A stretch of DNA of 36,496 nt from Verrucomicrobiota bacterium. Lineage in GTDB: Bacteria > Verrucomicrobiota > Verrucomicrobiia > Opitutales > Opitutaceae. This document shows, piece after piece, positions 1-8,972 of the stretch (position 1 is the first letter of the stretch; every line of letters starts with the position of its first letter). The stretch spans positions 1 to 36,496 of the forward strand of contig JANYJB010000072.1 of NCBI GenBank assembly GCA_025361935.1, written 5' to 3'. The translations under genes and the position numbers were made by a program. The notes beneath the pieces were generated by a model, which worked only from the letters and a program-made list of their open reading frames with translations, was not told the origin of the DNA and did no database searches.

Positions 1-100
1 TGACTATATCGAGACGTTTTATAACCGCATACGGCTTCACTCCAGTCTTGGATACAAAAGCCCTGTTGCGTTTGAATCCGCACTGAAACATACAAACTAA
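1..100 (+). CDS. IS3-family transposase OrfB, C-terminal end (partial)
   Basis: The window opens inside this frame (first full codon at 2) and the stop TAA is at 98-100, leaving the last 32 residues. They read as the typical C-terminus of an IS3-family DDE transposase (OrfB, rve_3 integrase core): a YIETFYN motif, then RLHSSLGY and SPVAFE, ending KHTN. This segment follows the catalytic glutamate in the family. The enzyme would catalyse copy-out/paste-in transposition with OrfA, which lies outside the window. Whether the full copy is intact cannot be seen. The family call is firm because this tail is very conserved; the subgroup is not resolved. Confidence 0.85.
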   Translation, partial: DYIETFYNRIRLHSSLGYKSPVAFESALKHTN

Positions 101-110
101 ATCACCCTTA

Positions 111-142
111 ACCGACTGTCCGAAGAATCGGGGCAACCCCAA
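111..142 (+). mobile_element. Probable right terminal end of the IS3-family element
   Basis: Just after the transposase stop lies a segment containing TGTCCGAAGAATCGGGGCA (117-135) and ending near 141-142. Many IS3-family ends carry a TGTC...CGGGG-type inverted repeat ending in CA, so this is probably the right inverted repeat. The left end and target duplication are outside the window, so the exact boundary is not established. Confidence 0.5.
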
Positions 143-235
143 TGTGCGCATCAGTGTTTTCCCATGTGATATTTCAGGACTTAAAAATACATCGATGCTT
201 ATTAGCCATGCAGTCGGCGGCGAGGCGCGCGCAGG

Positions 236-1648
236 TTATTGCTTAGAACAATGGCCATCGAAATAACGAATGAGTGAATAGCACTGGTCGTTGACCTCTT
301 TCATGGCGGAGAGCAACTCGACATAGGGCTCGTGGCGGCTGTTCACGATACCCTTGTTGGAATCGTGATTTGAGCTTCCGGCCGTGGGATCTTCGGGGTC
401 GTTATCCATATAGCAAAACCAGTGGGATCCGACGCATCCACCGGACTCGAGCAGGGTGAGGAGAAAGTGCTGATAGAAGCGACCGCGATCAGCTTGAGAG
501 GGAACCAGCCAGCCAGCCCCGGTGATGTTGGGCATCCCGGAATCGATGCCCTTCGCATACCATTCTGTCACGATGAACGGCTTGTTAATCCGGTTTACGG
601 TTTCACGAAGCCGTTCGAGAGGAGGATTCCAGTGATAATAAACGTTGGCGGATATCACATCCACGTGGGGCGCGATCGCTTCCCAGACTCCAGCGTTGAA
701 GGTGGAGCGTCCGTGCAAACGCGCACCAAGATAAAGGTGGTTGGGCAAAACCTCTTTTATAAGCCGGTGCGAAGTCTCATAGTAATGCGCGAGGGCATAA
801 TATTGAAAGGCGTCACGTTCTTCGTCGTTTATGCTCGGCTGTTTGTCGGCAGGAACCCCCTTGTGGCGGGCCAGCCGCCAAGCTTGGGCGGCTTTATAAG
901 CGGAACTGTCGTTGGCCAGTGCGAGATACTTATCGAGGATGTCGCGGGGGAACTGAAGTTCGTTATCGGAAAATACTCCGACTAGCCACGGATCGGCGTC
1001 ATAGCTGGCGTAACTGCTCAGCCGCTTGCGACAGAAAGCCTCGAACTTGGGATCAAAGACGTAAGGGACAAACTCCTTGAATCGTTCGGAAACTTTTACG
1101 CCATCCGAACTGCCTTGGGCTTGAGCAAACATCTGCATGAGGTTCAGTATAATCGTGTAGGGCAAAGGATTCTTCGAGTGCCGTATATCATCGTAATCTG
1201 ACCAAGCGCCGACTCCGTTGAATCCATTGTTACGCAAGAGGTCGGTCGTGGCATTGGCCCAAGCAGCAGCACTGCCAAACTTTTCTTTGAGTGATGTCTG
1301 TTCAATGACCGAGCTCTTGCTGGCAGGTTGCACCGCATTGATCGCCAGATTAAAATACCTGCCGCCTTCGGGATCGACCATCCACCACCGGTCGTCCACG
1401 TGTTCGACACGGAAAAATCCGGTGCCTCGACTGCGATTGGTAAGGTCACCTCCAAATCGATCGAGTTTGGTCGTTGCGGGCGCGGGATTAAAATCAGACA
1501 GGTCCTTCAGCAGACGCACCTTCATGGCTTTTGCCGTGTCCCCTGCTCCACGGCTGACTTGAATCGTAAGAGGGTCTCCCTGGGAAATCAGTGCGCCGAC
1601 GCAAAACAAAGTGCTCGTGAGAGCGAAACGAGGGATACGGGACCGCAT
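236..1648 (-). CDS. Secreted clan GH-A glycoside hydrolase, beta-agarase-like
   Basis: This 470-residue protein starts with a signal peptide (basic MRSR, then a hydrophobic run to about residue 23), so it is exported. At 86-104 is a WWMVDPEGG segment like that found near the start of the catalytic domain in GH50/agarase-like enzymes. A (beta/alpha)8 barrel is suggested by a DNE motif with Glu230 as candidate acid/base (SDNEL, 227-231) and a TEW motif with Glu362 as candidate nucleophile (360-363). Both sit where clan GH-A retaining enzymes carry them. The substrate is unknown: agarose, a related galactan or another algal or plant polysaccharide are possible. The gene stands alone, between an IS3 remnant and tRNA-Val, which would fit an accessory carbohydrate gene. 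The start is the only ATG that preserves the signal peptide. Confidence 0.7.
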   Translation of the reverse strand: MRSRIPRFALTSTLFCVGALISQGDPLTIQVSRGAGDTAKAMKVRLLKDLSDFNPAPATTKLDRFGGDLTNRSRGTGFFRVEHVDDRWWMVDPEGGRYFNLAINAVQPASKSSVIEQTSLKEKFGSAAAWANATTDLLRNNGFNGVGAWSDYDDIRHSKNPLPYTIILNLMQMFAQAQGSSDGVKVSERFKEFVPYVFDPKFEAFCRKRLSSYASYDADPWLVGVFSDNELQFPRDILDKYLALANDSSAYKAAQAWRLARHKGVPADKQPSINDEERDAFQYYALAHYYETSHRLIKEVLPNHLYLGARLHGRSTFNAGVWEAIAPHVDVISANVYYHWNPPLERLRETVNRINKPFIVTEWYAKGIDSGMPNITGAGWLVPSQADRGRFYQHFLLTLLESGGCVGSHWFCYMDNDPEDPTAGSSNHDSNKGIVNSRHEPYVELLSAMKEVNDQCYSLIRYFDGHCSKQ

Positions 1649-1787
1649 GATTGTTGGGCAGGGGGTTGAAAACTAATGCACCATACAGAAGATGCCCGGC
1701 AGCGACGAGCAGGAAACACTTACAAGCTTTTGCACCCGTTGTTGTCAGCAGAACTTCACTCTATCCGTAACCATTTGATAATCAAAA

Positions 1788-1864
1788 TGGTGGACCCTAC
1801 TGGACTCGAACCAGTGACCTCTTCCATGTCAAGGAAACGCTCTAACCAACTGAGCTAAGGGTCC
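1788..1864 (-). tRNA. tRNA-Val (anticodon GAC)
   Basis: The reverse complement folds as a full cloverleaf. The acceptor GGACCCT pairs with AGGGTCC. The anticodon stem TTTCC/GGAAG encloses loop TTGACAT, giving anticodon GAC. The T arm contains GGTTCGAGTCC and the terminal CCA is encoded (1788-1790). It lies 33 nt downstream of ribF on the same strand and may share its transcript. Confidence 0.96.
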
Positions 1865-1897
1865 GAAGAGTCGAAGAGTAAGCAGGACTCCCCCGCT

Positions 1898-2839
1898 TCA
1901 GCGCAAGAAAAATTCCGCGGCATTTTCACGGTCTTTTCCGATCTGCCCTTTCAACGCTTCCAGGCTCGAAAATTTCATCTCGGGACGCAGAAAAGCCAAC
2001 CACTCCACCGTCAGCCTGTCACCCCGGTCAAACGGACATGCGCCGAGCAGGTGAACCTCCAGCCGAGGCTCGGTGGATTTCTCGACCGTCGGACGCAGGC
2101 CGTAGTTGGCCACGCCTGGAATCGGCACGGTGGATTTTGGCCCGTAAACCTGCACGGCATAAACGCCCATGCGCGGCCGCAGGTCGGGTTCCCACACGAT
2201 GTTGAGCGTGGGAAAGCCAATGGTGCCGCCAAGCTGCTTGCCCGGCGTGACCACGCCATCGGCGAAATACGTGTAGCCGAGCAACGCGTTGGCCTCCTCG
2301 ATGCGGCCTTCCTCAAGATAACCGCGGATGCGCGTGCTGCTGATGGGCTCGCCGTTCTGGTTGATGCGCTGGGCGCTCACGACGTTGATGCCGTGCTTTT
2401 TCGCCTCGGAAAGAAGGACGTTGATGTCGCCCGTGCGGCCCTTGCCGAAGCGCCAGTTTTCACCGACGTAAATCGTAACGAGCCCCGACAACGCCTGTTT
2501 GAGCCGGGGAAGAAGCTCGTTTGCGGGGATGCCGGCGAAGTCGGCGTCGAACGGCTGCATGATCACGGCGTTGACCCCGAGCTTGAACAACTGGCGGTTT
2601 TTCAGCGCAGGTGTCATGATGAGATGCACGGGATTCTCGGGGCGGAACAGGCGGCTCGGATGCGGCCAGAACGTCAGCACGGCGGAGAGCCCGCCACAAC
2701 GCCGCGCGGAATGCACCGCCGCCTCGATGACCGCGTGATGGCCCAGGTGAACGCCGTCGAACATGCCGATGGCCAGATGCAGGTGGCGGGACGGAAGTGA
2801 AGACGCCTCGGCGAGGGAGTTGTAACAGAGGGGTTCCAC
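1898..2839 (-). CDS. ribF: Bifunctional riboflavin kinase / FAD synthetase
   Basis: RibF phosphorylates riboflavin to FMN and then adenylylates FMN to FAD in the cytoplasm. The N-terminal nucleotidyltransferase domain shows GMFDGVHLGH (25-34) with the HxGH signature, and an ISSTRIR motif follows in the middle. The C-terminal riboflavin kinase domain begins near residue 190 and carries GGTIGFPTLNI. The length of 313 aa is normal for the bifunctional form. It is the last protein gene of the nusA-infB-rbfA-nrnA-truB-ribF series, a common bacterial order, and follows truB after 58 nt. The start gives MEPLCYNS, slightly longer than the core domain needs, but no better in-frame start lies nearby. 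Confidence 0.95.
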   Translation of the reverse strand: MEPLCYNSLAEASSLPSRHLHLAIGMFDGVHLGHHAVIEAAVHSARRCGGLSAVLTFWPHPSRLFRPENPVHLIMTPALKNRQLFKLGVNAVIMQPFDADFAGIPANELLPRLKQALSGLVTIYVGENWRFGKGRTGDINVLLSEAKKHGINVVSAQRINQNGEPISSTRIRGYLEEGRIEEANALLGYTYFADGVVTPGKQLGGTIGFPTLNIVWEPDLRPRMGVYAVQVYGPKSTVPIPGVANYGLRPTVEKSTEPRLEVHLLGACPFDRGDRLTVEWLAFLRPEMKFSSLEALKGQIGKDRENAAEFFLR

Positions 2840-2897
2840 GCGAGGGGGAAGTTAGCCGCCGGCCAGCCGATTGCCACGCTGATTTTCAGAAAATCAA

Positions 2898-3629
2898 CTA
2901 GCCGCCCAAGGCCACGCTGGGCGCGGCTTCGTAAGCCGGAATGAGCACCTTCTCGATCTCGGGCAGGGACATTTTCTGCAACTGCTCGATCGTCACGGCA
3001 CGGGAGACGTTGAGGTTACCCGAGGCGATGCGCCGGAGCGCCGAAAGATGCGCGCCGCAGCCGAGACGCTGGCCAAGATCGTGCGCGAGCGTGCGCACAT
3101 AGGTGCCCTTCGTGCATAGCACGCGGAAGTCCAGCTCGGGCGAAGCCCAGCGCATGAGATCATACTGCGAGATGCGGATGAAACGCGGCTCGCGCACGAC
3201 CTCCTCGCCGGCGCGGGCGCTTTTGTAGAGGGGTTTTCCCGCGATCTTGATGGCGGAAAACATGGGCGGCATCTGGTATTGGTCGCCAAGGAAGCCGTTG
3301 AGCGCGGCGCGAACATCGGCTTCGGACAGCGCGGGCACGGGGCGGGTTTCCAGAACTTCGCCCTCGGCGTCCTGCGTGTTGGTGGATGCGCCGAGCTTGA
3401 TGGTGCCGATGTATTCCTTGTCCACGCTCATCAGATATTGGGAGATGCGCGTGGCCTTGCCGACGAGGATGACGAGCAGGCCGGTCGCCATCGGGTCGAG
3501 CGTGCCGGCGTGGCCGATGCGCTTCATGCGCAGGATGCCGCGCAGGCGGGCGACGACGTCGTGCGAGGTGTGCGCGGAGGGCTTGTCGATGAGCAGCACG
3601 CCGTCCAGTTCTTTGGCAGGGGCGAGCAT
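2898..3629 (-). CDS. truB: tRNA pseudouridine(55) synthase TruB
   Basis: TruB isomerises U55 in the T-loop of tRNAs to pseudouridine. The N-terminus has the conserved DGVLLIDKP block (9-17), and the catalytic aspartate lies in [12 protein letters not shown]. The [13 protein letters not shown] motif appears in the second half. At 243 aa it is shorter than the E. coli enzyme (314 aa), and the C-terminus after the catalytic domain is brief, so a PUA domain appears to be missing. Its ATG overlaps the TGA of the preceding phosphoesterase gene by one base (TGATG), so translation is probably coupled. Confidence 0.96.
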   Translation of the reverse strand: MLAPAKELDGVLLIDKPSAHTSHDVVARLRGILRMKRIGHAGTLDPMATGLLVILVGKATRISQYLMSVDKEYIGTIKLGASTNTQDAEGEVLETRPVPALSEADVRAALNGFLGDQYQMPPMFSAIKIAGKPLYKSARAGEEVVREPRFIRISQYDLMRWASPELDFRVLCTKGTYVRTLAHDLGQRLGCGAHLSALRRIASGNLNVSRAVTIEQLQKMSLPEIEKVLIPAYEAAPSVALGG

Positions 3630-4639
3630 CAGGATGATTTTTTAGACGCAGCCACGGCGGCGATGCGGTCGGCCAACGCGGCGACAAGTTTGGCCTGAAA
3701 CTCTGGGATGGTCATGCCCTTGACGTTGAGGCCGGCGGCGCAGGCGTGCCCGCCGCCCTTGAAAAGGCCGGCCACCTGATCGACGCGGTAGGCGGGGTCC
3801 TTGGCGCGCAGGCTGGCCTTGATGGCACCGGCCGCCTCCTCGATGAGGACGCCGATCTCAACGCCGTCGATAGAGCGCGCGTAGTCCACGAGTCCTTCGG
3901 TGTCCTCGGCGCTTGTGCCGGTCGCCTGGTAAATCCCGTCGGGCAGCGTGCCGATGCACACGCGGCCGCCGCATTCGTGGCGGAACGAGGCGAGGAAGTG
4001 CTGGAGAAGCTGGAGCTTGCCGGCGGTCTCGCGCTCGTAGAGCTCGGTGGCGGCGACGGCGGGCCGAGCTCCACGGGCCATCAACTCGGCGGCGATGAGA
4101 AACGTGCGCCGCGAAGTGGAGTGAAAGCGGAACTGGCCGGTGTCGGTCGCGATGCCGGTGTAGAGAGCCTGGGCCGTCTGCACATCGATGGTCAGGCCGT
4201 GGTCGAGGAAGAGGCCGGCGAGAATCTCGGCGGTGGCGGCCGAGCCAACGTCGATGAAGTTGTGCTCTGCAAAGCCGATGTTCGACAGGTGGTGGTCGAT
4301 GTTAGCGAACGGCGCGGGGAAGCGGGTCTTGAACTTCTCGCCGGCTCTCGACTGGTCGGCGCAGTCCACGTAGATCGCGGTGTAGTCGCCGGAGTGCAGT
4401 CCGTCGAAGCGCACGATGGGCGTGTCGCCGACGGCAAACTCGAGGCGGCGGGGCACCGAATCAGGGTTGGCGCAGACCACGTCAAGACCGATGGTTTTCA
4501 ACACCCGCGAAAGCGCGACCTGGGAGCCGATGCAATCGCCGTCCGGACGGGCGTGGGCGATGACGACGATCCGTCGGCCCTCAAGCACCCGTAAGAACGC
4601 GGCGAAACGGTCGTAAAACTCCGGATAAATCAGTTCCAC
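3629..4639 (-). CDS. nrnA: DHH/DHHA1 phosphoesterase, NrnA-like nanoRNase/pAp phosphatase
   Basis: This 336-residue DHH-superfamily protein probably degrades very short RNAs and/or dephosphorylates pAp, as NrnA does. Seen in order are [12 protein letters not shown] (metal ligands, near residue 29), DCADQSRAG, the DHHLSN signature, DTGQFRF, and a C-terminal DHHA1 domain with [13 protein letters not shown] start (4637-4639) is supported by AAGGAGTG just upstream, inside the end of rbfA, and the gap from the rbfA stop is only 3 nt. The position between rbfA and truB is conserved in many bacteria. The symbol rests on family and context; nanoRNase versus pAp activity cannot be separated from sequence alone. 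Confidence 0.88.
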   Translation of the reverse strand: MELIYPEFYDRFAAFLRVLEGRRIVVIAHARPDGDCIGSQVALSRVLKTIGLDVVCANPDSVPRRLEFAVGDTPIVRFDGLHSGDYTAIYVDCADQSRAGEKFKTRFPAPFANIDHHLSNIGFAEHNFIDVGSAATAEILAGLFLDHGLTIDVQTAQALYTGIATDTGQFRFHSTSRRTFLIAAELMARGARPAVAATELYERETAGKLQLLQHFLASFRHECGGRVCIGTLPDGIYQATGTSAEDTEGLVDYARSIDGVEIGVLIEEAAGAIKASLRAKDPAYRVDQVAGLFKGGGHACAAGLNVKGMTIPEFQAKLVAALADRIAAVAASKKSS

Positions 4640-4642
4640 GGA

Positions 4643-5035
4643 TCACTCCTTGGGATCGGGGGTTGAGGGAGATGAAACGTCGGCGTCTCTGGCTTTTTCC
4701 TTTGCGGCGATTTCGTCGAGCACGCCGAGGATGCGGTTGCCGCGCGCGGTCGAGGTGTCGAGCAGGTAGATGAAGGCGGGCATGTGCTTGAGCACGATAC
4801 GGCGGCCCAGCTCGAAGCGGAAATCCTTGGAGTTGTGCTTGAGCCAGCGGAGGCACTTGACCTCGTCTTCCTCGTCGCCGGTGACGGCGATGAAGACCTT
4901 GCCCTCGTGCAGATCTGGCGTCACCTGCACGCCAGTGATGGTGATGGCGATGGCCTCCTCCTTGTATTGCTTGCGGAGGATGTCGCTCAGCTCGCGCTGG
5001 ATGAGCTCGTTGACGCGAAGAGTGCGGGTGGACAT
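4643..5035 (-). CDS. rbfA: 30S ribosome-binding factor A
   Basis: RbfA binds the 30S subunit near the 3' end of immature 16S rRNA and helps late maturation, especially in the cold. The 130-residue protein has the family layout: NELIQRELSDILR at the N-terminus (helix 1), then the KH-like fold with ITGVQVTPDL and AKVFIAV-type strands (here GKVFIAVTGDE), and LGRRIVLKHMPAFIYLLD near the C-terminus. The last 20 or so residues are a charged, low-complexity tail ending in STPDPKE. It lies in the usual place after infB, but separated by 94 nt that contain inverted repeats. Confidence 0.94.
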   Translation of the reverse strand: MSTRTLRVNELIQRELSDILRKQYKEEAIAITITGVQVTPDLHEGKVFIAVTGDEEDEVKCLRWLKHNSKDFRFELGRRIVLKHMPAFIYLLDTSTARGNRILGVLDEIAAKEKARDADVSSPSTPDPKE

Positions 5036-5058
5036 GAGGATTTCGAATTTGGAATTCC

Positions 5059-5129
5059 CGATTTCGGATTTGGCCGGAGACTAACCAGAGCAGGTTAATC
5101 CGAAATCAAAAATCCGGAATCCGAAATCG
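5059..5129 (-). repeat. Competing inverted repeats between infB and rbfA
   Basis: The arm at 5059-5070 (CGATTTCGGATT) has a perfect 12-bp reverse complement at 5118-5129 and an 11-bp reverse complement at 5097-5107. It can therefore pair with either partner but not both. In the infB-rbfA transcript this makes two mutually exclusive stem-loops just upstream of rbfA. There is no long U-run, so a classic terminator is not evident. RNA processing, mRNA stabilisation or a dispersed short intergenic repeat are all possible. Confidence 0.6.
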
Positions 5130-7562
5130 TTAGAGCGAGGCGCGGACCTTTTGGATTTCGTAGCATTCGAGAACGTCGCCGACCTCGTAGCCGTTGAAAT
5201 CGCCAATTTTGATGCCGCACTCGAGGCCGGCGCGGACTTCGTTGGCGTCGTCCTTGAAGCGCTTGAGCGTGCCGACCTTGCCCTCGAAGATAACCTCCTT
5301 CTTGCGGCGGATGCGGGCGGAGGCGTTGCGGGTGATCTTGCCCTCGGTGACGAGGCAGCCGGCCACGAAGCCCTTGGCCAGCGGGAAAGTCGCGCGGACT
5401 TCGGCGGCGCCGGTCTTGTTTTCCTTGAGATCGGGGTCGAGCAGGTCGGCCATCATCTCTTTCACCTTGTCGGCGAGTTCGTAGATGATGCCGTAGGTCT
5501 CGATGCGGACGTTGTGGTGCTTGGCGACGGCCGTGACGCCGTTTTCGAGCTTGGTGTTGAAACCGATCACGACGGCGCCGGCGGCGCTGGCCATGAGCAC
5601 GTCGGTGCGCGAGACGAGGCCGACTTCGGTGGCGACGATTTCAAGGGAAACCTTGGAGCTTTTGATGTTTTCGAGGACGTTGCGGACGGCCTCGGTGGAG
5701 CCGAACACGTCGGTCTTGACGATAAGTTTGAGCACCTTGGCCTGGGTCGCCGCGATATTGGCGAACAGGCTCTCGATGGAAACTTCCTTGGGGGCGGCGT
5801 CGGAAACACCGGTGTTCTTGCGGATGAGATGCTGGGCGTCCTCGGCGAGGCTTTCGGCTTCGCGGGCGTTTTTCACGGAGGTGAACTCCGCGCCGCTGTC
5901 GGGCGCGCCGGACCAGCCGATCACGCGCACGGGCGTAGCCGGAGGAGCCTCTTTGATGTTCTTGCCCTGGTCGTCGAACATCGCGCGAACCTTGGCCCAA
6001 TGCGGGCCGCACACGATGGAGTCGCCGATCTTGAGGGTGCCGCGCTGGATGATGACGGTGGCAAGCGGGCCGCGGCCGACGTCGATTTGGGATTCAATGA
6101 CGATGCCGCTGGCGGAAGTCTTCGGGTTGGCCTTGAGTTCAAGCACGTCGGCTTGAAGGAGAATCATGTCGAGCAGGTCGGTGATGCCGGTGCCTTTGAT
6201 GGCGGAGACGGGCACGGTGACGGTTTCGCCACCCCAGTCCTCGGGGGCGATGTTGCGCTCCTGCATCTGCTGCTTCACGCGCTCGATGTTGGCGCCTTTG
6301 ACGTCCATCTTGTTGACCGCGACCATGAGGGTGACGGCGGCGTTCTGGGCATGCTTGAGGGCTTCGTCCGTCTGCGGCATGAAGCCGTCGTCGGAAGCGA
6401 CAACAAGGACGGCGATGTCGGTGACATCGGCGCCGCGGGCGCGCATCTTCGTGAAGGCGGCGTGGCCGGGAGTGTCGAGGAAAGTGATTTTGCGACCGGC
6501 GTGCTCTATCTGGTAGGCGCCGATATGCTGGGTAATACCACCTGCCTCGCCGGCGGCGACGTCGGCCTTGCGGATGGCGTCGAGGAGGGAGGTCTTGCCA
6601 TGGTCAACGTGACCGAGGATGCAGACCACGGGCGGACGAAGTGTGAGGTTTTTAACCTCGTCCTCGGCGGCGGTTTTTTCCTTGTCCTTGGCCTTTTCCT
6701 TGGACGTTTGCTGTATCTGCTGGGCGGCTTCGCCACGGTGCTTGATCTCCAGCATGAAGCCGTGCTTCTCGGCGACCTTCACGGCGACGGACTCCTCGAT
6801 GGTTTGATTCATCGAGGCGAAAATCCCCATCTCCATAAGCTCGGAGATCAGCTTGAAGGGTTTCATCCCCAAGGCGGTCGCGAAGTCGCGAACGATGATG
6901 GGCGGCTTGAGGTGGATGATCTTGATGTCGCCCTCGGTCGTGATGGTCACGACCTGCGCGGGAGGCGTGGCCGGCATGGCCGGGTTGCCCGGCGCGGAAA
7001 CATGGGACGGAGCCTTGGGCGCGGACGGAATCACCGGAGGAGCGGGAGGTGCCGACAACGGCGCAGGCGCGGACACGGCGCGCGGGGCGGAAATCACAGG
7101 AGGCGCCGGAGGCGTCTTGCCCGCGAAAGCGGGGGCGGACTTCGGCGCCGACGGGGCGGCGTGCGGCGCGGACACGGGGCGCGGGGGCAACGGCTGAGGA
7201 ACCGAGATAGGACGCGGAGCCGAGCCGGCAGCGGGCGCAGGCGGAGCGGAAGGAATCGCCGGGACTGGCTTGGGAGATACGGCGGCGATCTTGGCCTCTT
7301 CGCGTTCGCGGAGAACATCGCCAGCACTTTTGACAGAAGGAACCTTGTGGACGACAGGCGCAGCCACCTCTACAGGCGCGGGCTTCTCCGGCTCGACAGC
7401 CGGGGCCTTGGCTGCAAATTCCTGTTCAAGGGCTTCCGCAGAAATGTTGTCGACCGTGCTGGAGGCGCTTTTGACGTCAAATTTGCGCTCCTTGAGCAAG
7501 GACAACAACGCTTTGTTGTCCATGCCGATCTTCTTAGCCAATTCGTGGATGCGGATACTCAT
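5130..7562 (-). CDS. infB: Translation initiation factor IF-2
   Basis: IF-2 is the GTPase that brings fMet-tRNA to the 30S initiation complex and promotes subunit joining. The 810-residue protein has an N-terminal IF2N helical domain (1-50), a long Pro/Ala/Ser-rich linker (about 55-205), a second IF2N-like domain (about 215-275), and a short charged stretch. The G domain follows, with G1 GHVDHGKT (317-324), G3 DTPGHAAF and G4 NKMD. The C-terminal beta-barrel and fMet-tRNA binding domains end in [12 protein letters not shown]. The proline-rich linker is low complexity but typical for the family in high-GC genomes. It follows nusA after 45 nt with no clear Shine-Dalgarno sequence. Confidence 0.97.
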   Translation of the reverse strand: MSIRIHELAKKIGMDNKALLSLLKERKFDVKSASSTVDNISAEALEQEFAAKAPAVEPEKPAPVEVAAPVVHKVPSVKSAGDVLREREEAKIAAVSPKPVPAIPSAPPAPAAGSAPRPISVPQPLPPRPVSAPHAAPSAPKSAPAFAGKTPPAPPVISAPRAVSAPAPLSAPPAPPVIPSAPKAPSHVSAPGNPAMPATPPAQVVTITTEGDIKIIHLKPPIIVRDFATALGMKPFKLISELMEMGIFASMNQTIEESVAVKVAEKHGFMLEIKHRGEAAQQIQQTSKEKAKDKEKTAAEDEVKNLTLRPPVVCILGHVDHGKTSLLDAIRKADVAAGEAGGITQHIGAYQIEHAGRKITFLDTPGHAAFTKMRARGADVTDIAVLVVASDDGFMPQTDEALKHAQNAAVTLMVAVNKMDVKGANIERVKQQMQERNIAPEDWGGETVTVPVSAIKGTGITDLLDMILLQADVLELKANPKTSASGIVIESQIDVGRGPLATVIIQRGTLKIGDSIVCGPHWAKVRAMFDDQGKNIKEAPPATPVRVIGWSGAPDSGAEFTSVKNAREAESLAEDAQHLIRKNTGVSDAAPKEVSIESLFANIAATQAKVLKLIVKTDVFGSTEAVRNVLENIKSSKVSLEIVATEVGLVSRTDVLMASAAGAVVIGFNTKLENGVTAVAKHHNVRIETYGIIYELADKVKEMMADLLDPDLKENKTGAAEVRATFPLAKGFVAGCLVTEGKITRNASARIRRKKEVIFEGKVGTLKRFKDDANEVRAGLECGIKIGDFNGYEVGDVLECYEIQKVRASL

Positions 7563-7607
7563 TCTTCAGGGTTTGCGTGCGTAAGGTCTGCGCGGAATTT
7601 TCAAGGT

Positions 7608-8837
7608 TTACTGGGCTCCGCCCACGCGGCTGATAATAGAGGCGGCTTCATCGGACGAGAAGCCTGCATCAACGAGATCATCCGCACCGACGCCTTCAAA
7701 TGCGGCGGGCGAATTGATGCCGATGCCGACGAGACGCTCGGCGAGAACCGGTTCGATACCGAAGGTCTTCACGAGGTTGCCAATCGCAGTCGCACGCGGA
7801 TCCGTGGAGACTACTTGGAACTCCTCGATATCCAAACGCCAACCAATGAGGCGCGAGGTAAGGCGCGCGTTCTGGCCCTTGCGTCCGATGGCAATGGCGA
7901 GATCCTCGTTGGCGACCTTGAGAAGGATGCGGTGGTTTTTCTCGTCGAGCTGGATATCGCGAGGAACAGCGGGTTTCAGCGCTTCAATGATCATCTGCTT
8001 CGGGTCGGCGAAGTAGTTGACGATGTCGATTTTCTCGCCGTTGAGCTCGCGGACGATGGTCTTCACGCGGGCGCCGCGGGCGCCGACGCATGCACCGACC
8101 GGATCAACCTTGGAGTCGGTGCTGGTGACGGCAATCTTCGTGCGGTAACCGGGCTCGCGGGCGAAGGCCTCGATCTTAACGGTGCCGTCGGCGATCTCGG
8201 CGACTTCAACCTCAAAAAGGCGGCGGACAAACTTAGGGCTGGCGCGGCTGAGCATGAGCTCGGGGCCGCGCGGCGTGCTCTCGATGGCGAGCAACAGGCA
8301 GCGGATGCGGTCGCCGGCCTGATACTCCTCGCCGGGAACCTGCTCTTTACCTGAGAGGACGGCCTCGGCCTTGCCTAGATCAATGAAGATGTCGTTACGC
8401 TCCTTGCGACGAACGGTGCCGGTCACGATGTTGCCGACCATGTCCTTGAAATCATCGTAAATGCGGTCCTTTTCGAACTGGCGAAGCTTCTGCATGACGG
8501 CTTGGCGGGCGGTCTGCGCGGCGATTCGACCGAGAGTGGCGGGATCGATTTCCTTTTCAACGAGGTCGCCGAGGACTGCGCCGGGCTTTAGAGCCTGGGC
8601 CTTTTCGACATGGATTTCCGCACGCGGATTGCTAACGGAATCGACCACCTTCAGCACCGACCAGGCGTGGAGCTGGCCGTTCTTGGGGTTGATCTCGATC
8701 TTCAACTCCTGGCCGGAGTTAACTCCCTTGAGGGCAGCCGCTTTGATGGCATTAACGATCGCCGCAATCATGTCGGCGCGACCGATCCCCTTCTCCTTCT
8801 CCATGTATTCGAGAACTGAAAGAATTTCGCTGCTCAT
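7608..8837 (-). CDS. nusA: Transcription termination/antitermination factor NusA
   Basis: NusA binds RNA polymerase and nascent RNA, and modulates pausing, intrinsic termination and antitermination. The start is placed at 8837 ([13 protein letters not shown]), where the family begins. A longer frame reaches 8942 but would translate through the terminator-like hairpin. The 409-residue protein has an N-terminal RNAP-binding domain (1-125), an S1 domain around [18 protein letters not shown]1 with [12 protein letters not shown]2 with [11 protein letters not shown], and a short helix-hairpin-helix C-terminal module. It lacks the second acidic repeat of E. coli NusA (495 aa). The gene heads the infB-rbfA operon. 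No good Shine-Dalgarno precedes the ATG; the leader between terminator and ATG is only 17 nt. Confidence 0.96.
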   Translation of the reverse strand: MSSEILSVLEYMEKEKGIGRADMIAAIVNAIKAAALKGVNSGQELKIEINPKNGQLHAWSVLKVVDSVSNPRAEIHVEKAQALKPGAVLGDLVEKEIDPATLGRIAAQTARQAVMQKLRQFEKDRIYDDFKDMVGNIVTGTVRRKERNDIFIDLGKAEAVLSGKEQVPGEEYQAGDRIRCLLLAIESTPRGPELMLSRASPKFVRRLFEVEVAEIADGTVKIEAFAREPGYRTKIAVTSTDSKVDPVGACVGARGARVKTIVRELNGEKIDIVNYFADPKQMIIEALKPAVPRDIQLDEKNHRILLKVANEDLAIAIGRKGQNARLTSRLIGWRLDIEEFQVVSTDPRATAIGNLVKTFGIEPVLAERLVGIGINSPAAFEGVGADDLVDAGFSSDEAASIISRVGGAQ

Positions 8838-8854
8838 AAGGTAGTGATTTTTAG

Positions 8855-8880
8855 AAAAAAAAAGCGGGCCAGAGGCCCAC
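8855..8880 (-). terminator. Intrinsic terminator in the nusA leader (possible attenuator)
   Basis: On the minus strand a perfectly placed hairpin, GTGGGCC-TCT-GGCCCGC (8880 down to 8864, seven pairs including one G-T), is followed by nine Ts (8863-8855). Five further A-T pairs can extend the stem. This is a strong rho-independent terminator by form. The T-run ends 17 nt before the nusA ATG, which leaves no room for a promoter between them, so transcripts reaching nusA must read through it. It could end transcripts from the upstream DUF2851 gene, attenuate nusA, or do both. Confidence 0.85.
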
Positions 8881-8912
8881 CTTTTTGAAAGTGAACGTTG
8901 ATATAAAGGGTC

Positions 8913-8942
8913 AAGGTAGCGTGTGCGGCAAAATCTTGTCAA
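8913..8942 (-). promoter_or_regulatory. Candidate sigma70-type promoter upstream of the nusA leader terminator
   Basis: On the minus strand a perfect -35 hexamer TTGACA (8942-8937) is followed after 18 nt by TACCTT (8918-8913), a weak -10 with three of six consensus bases. It would start transcription near 8906, about 25 nt before the terminator hairpin. The -35 match is good and the -10 is poor, so this is tentative. Confidence 0.4.
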
Positions 8943-8972
8943 GTCCCGCGCCCACCGAGGGAAGCCTTCCGG

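Noticed and set aside
1676-1858. 60-codon frame over tRNA-Val
   Set aside because: It translates the tRNA (the common VDPTGLEPVTSS artefact).
5151-8354. 1067-codon open frame opposite infB and nusA
   Set aside because: Its product is a low-complexity Asp/Val/Gly/Arg-rich sequence mirroring the GC-rich codons of IF-2 and NusA; no motif is present.
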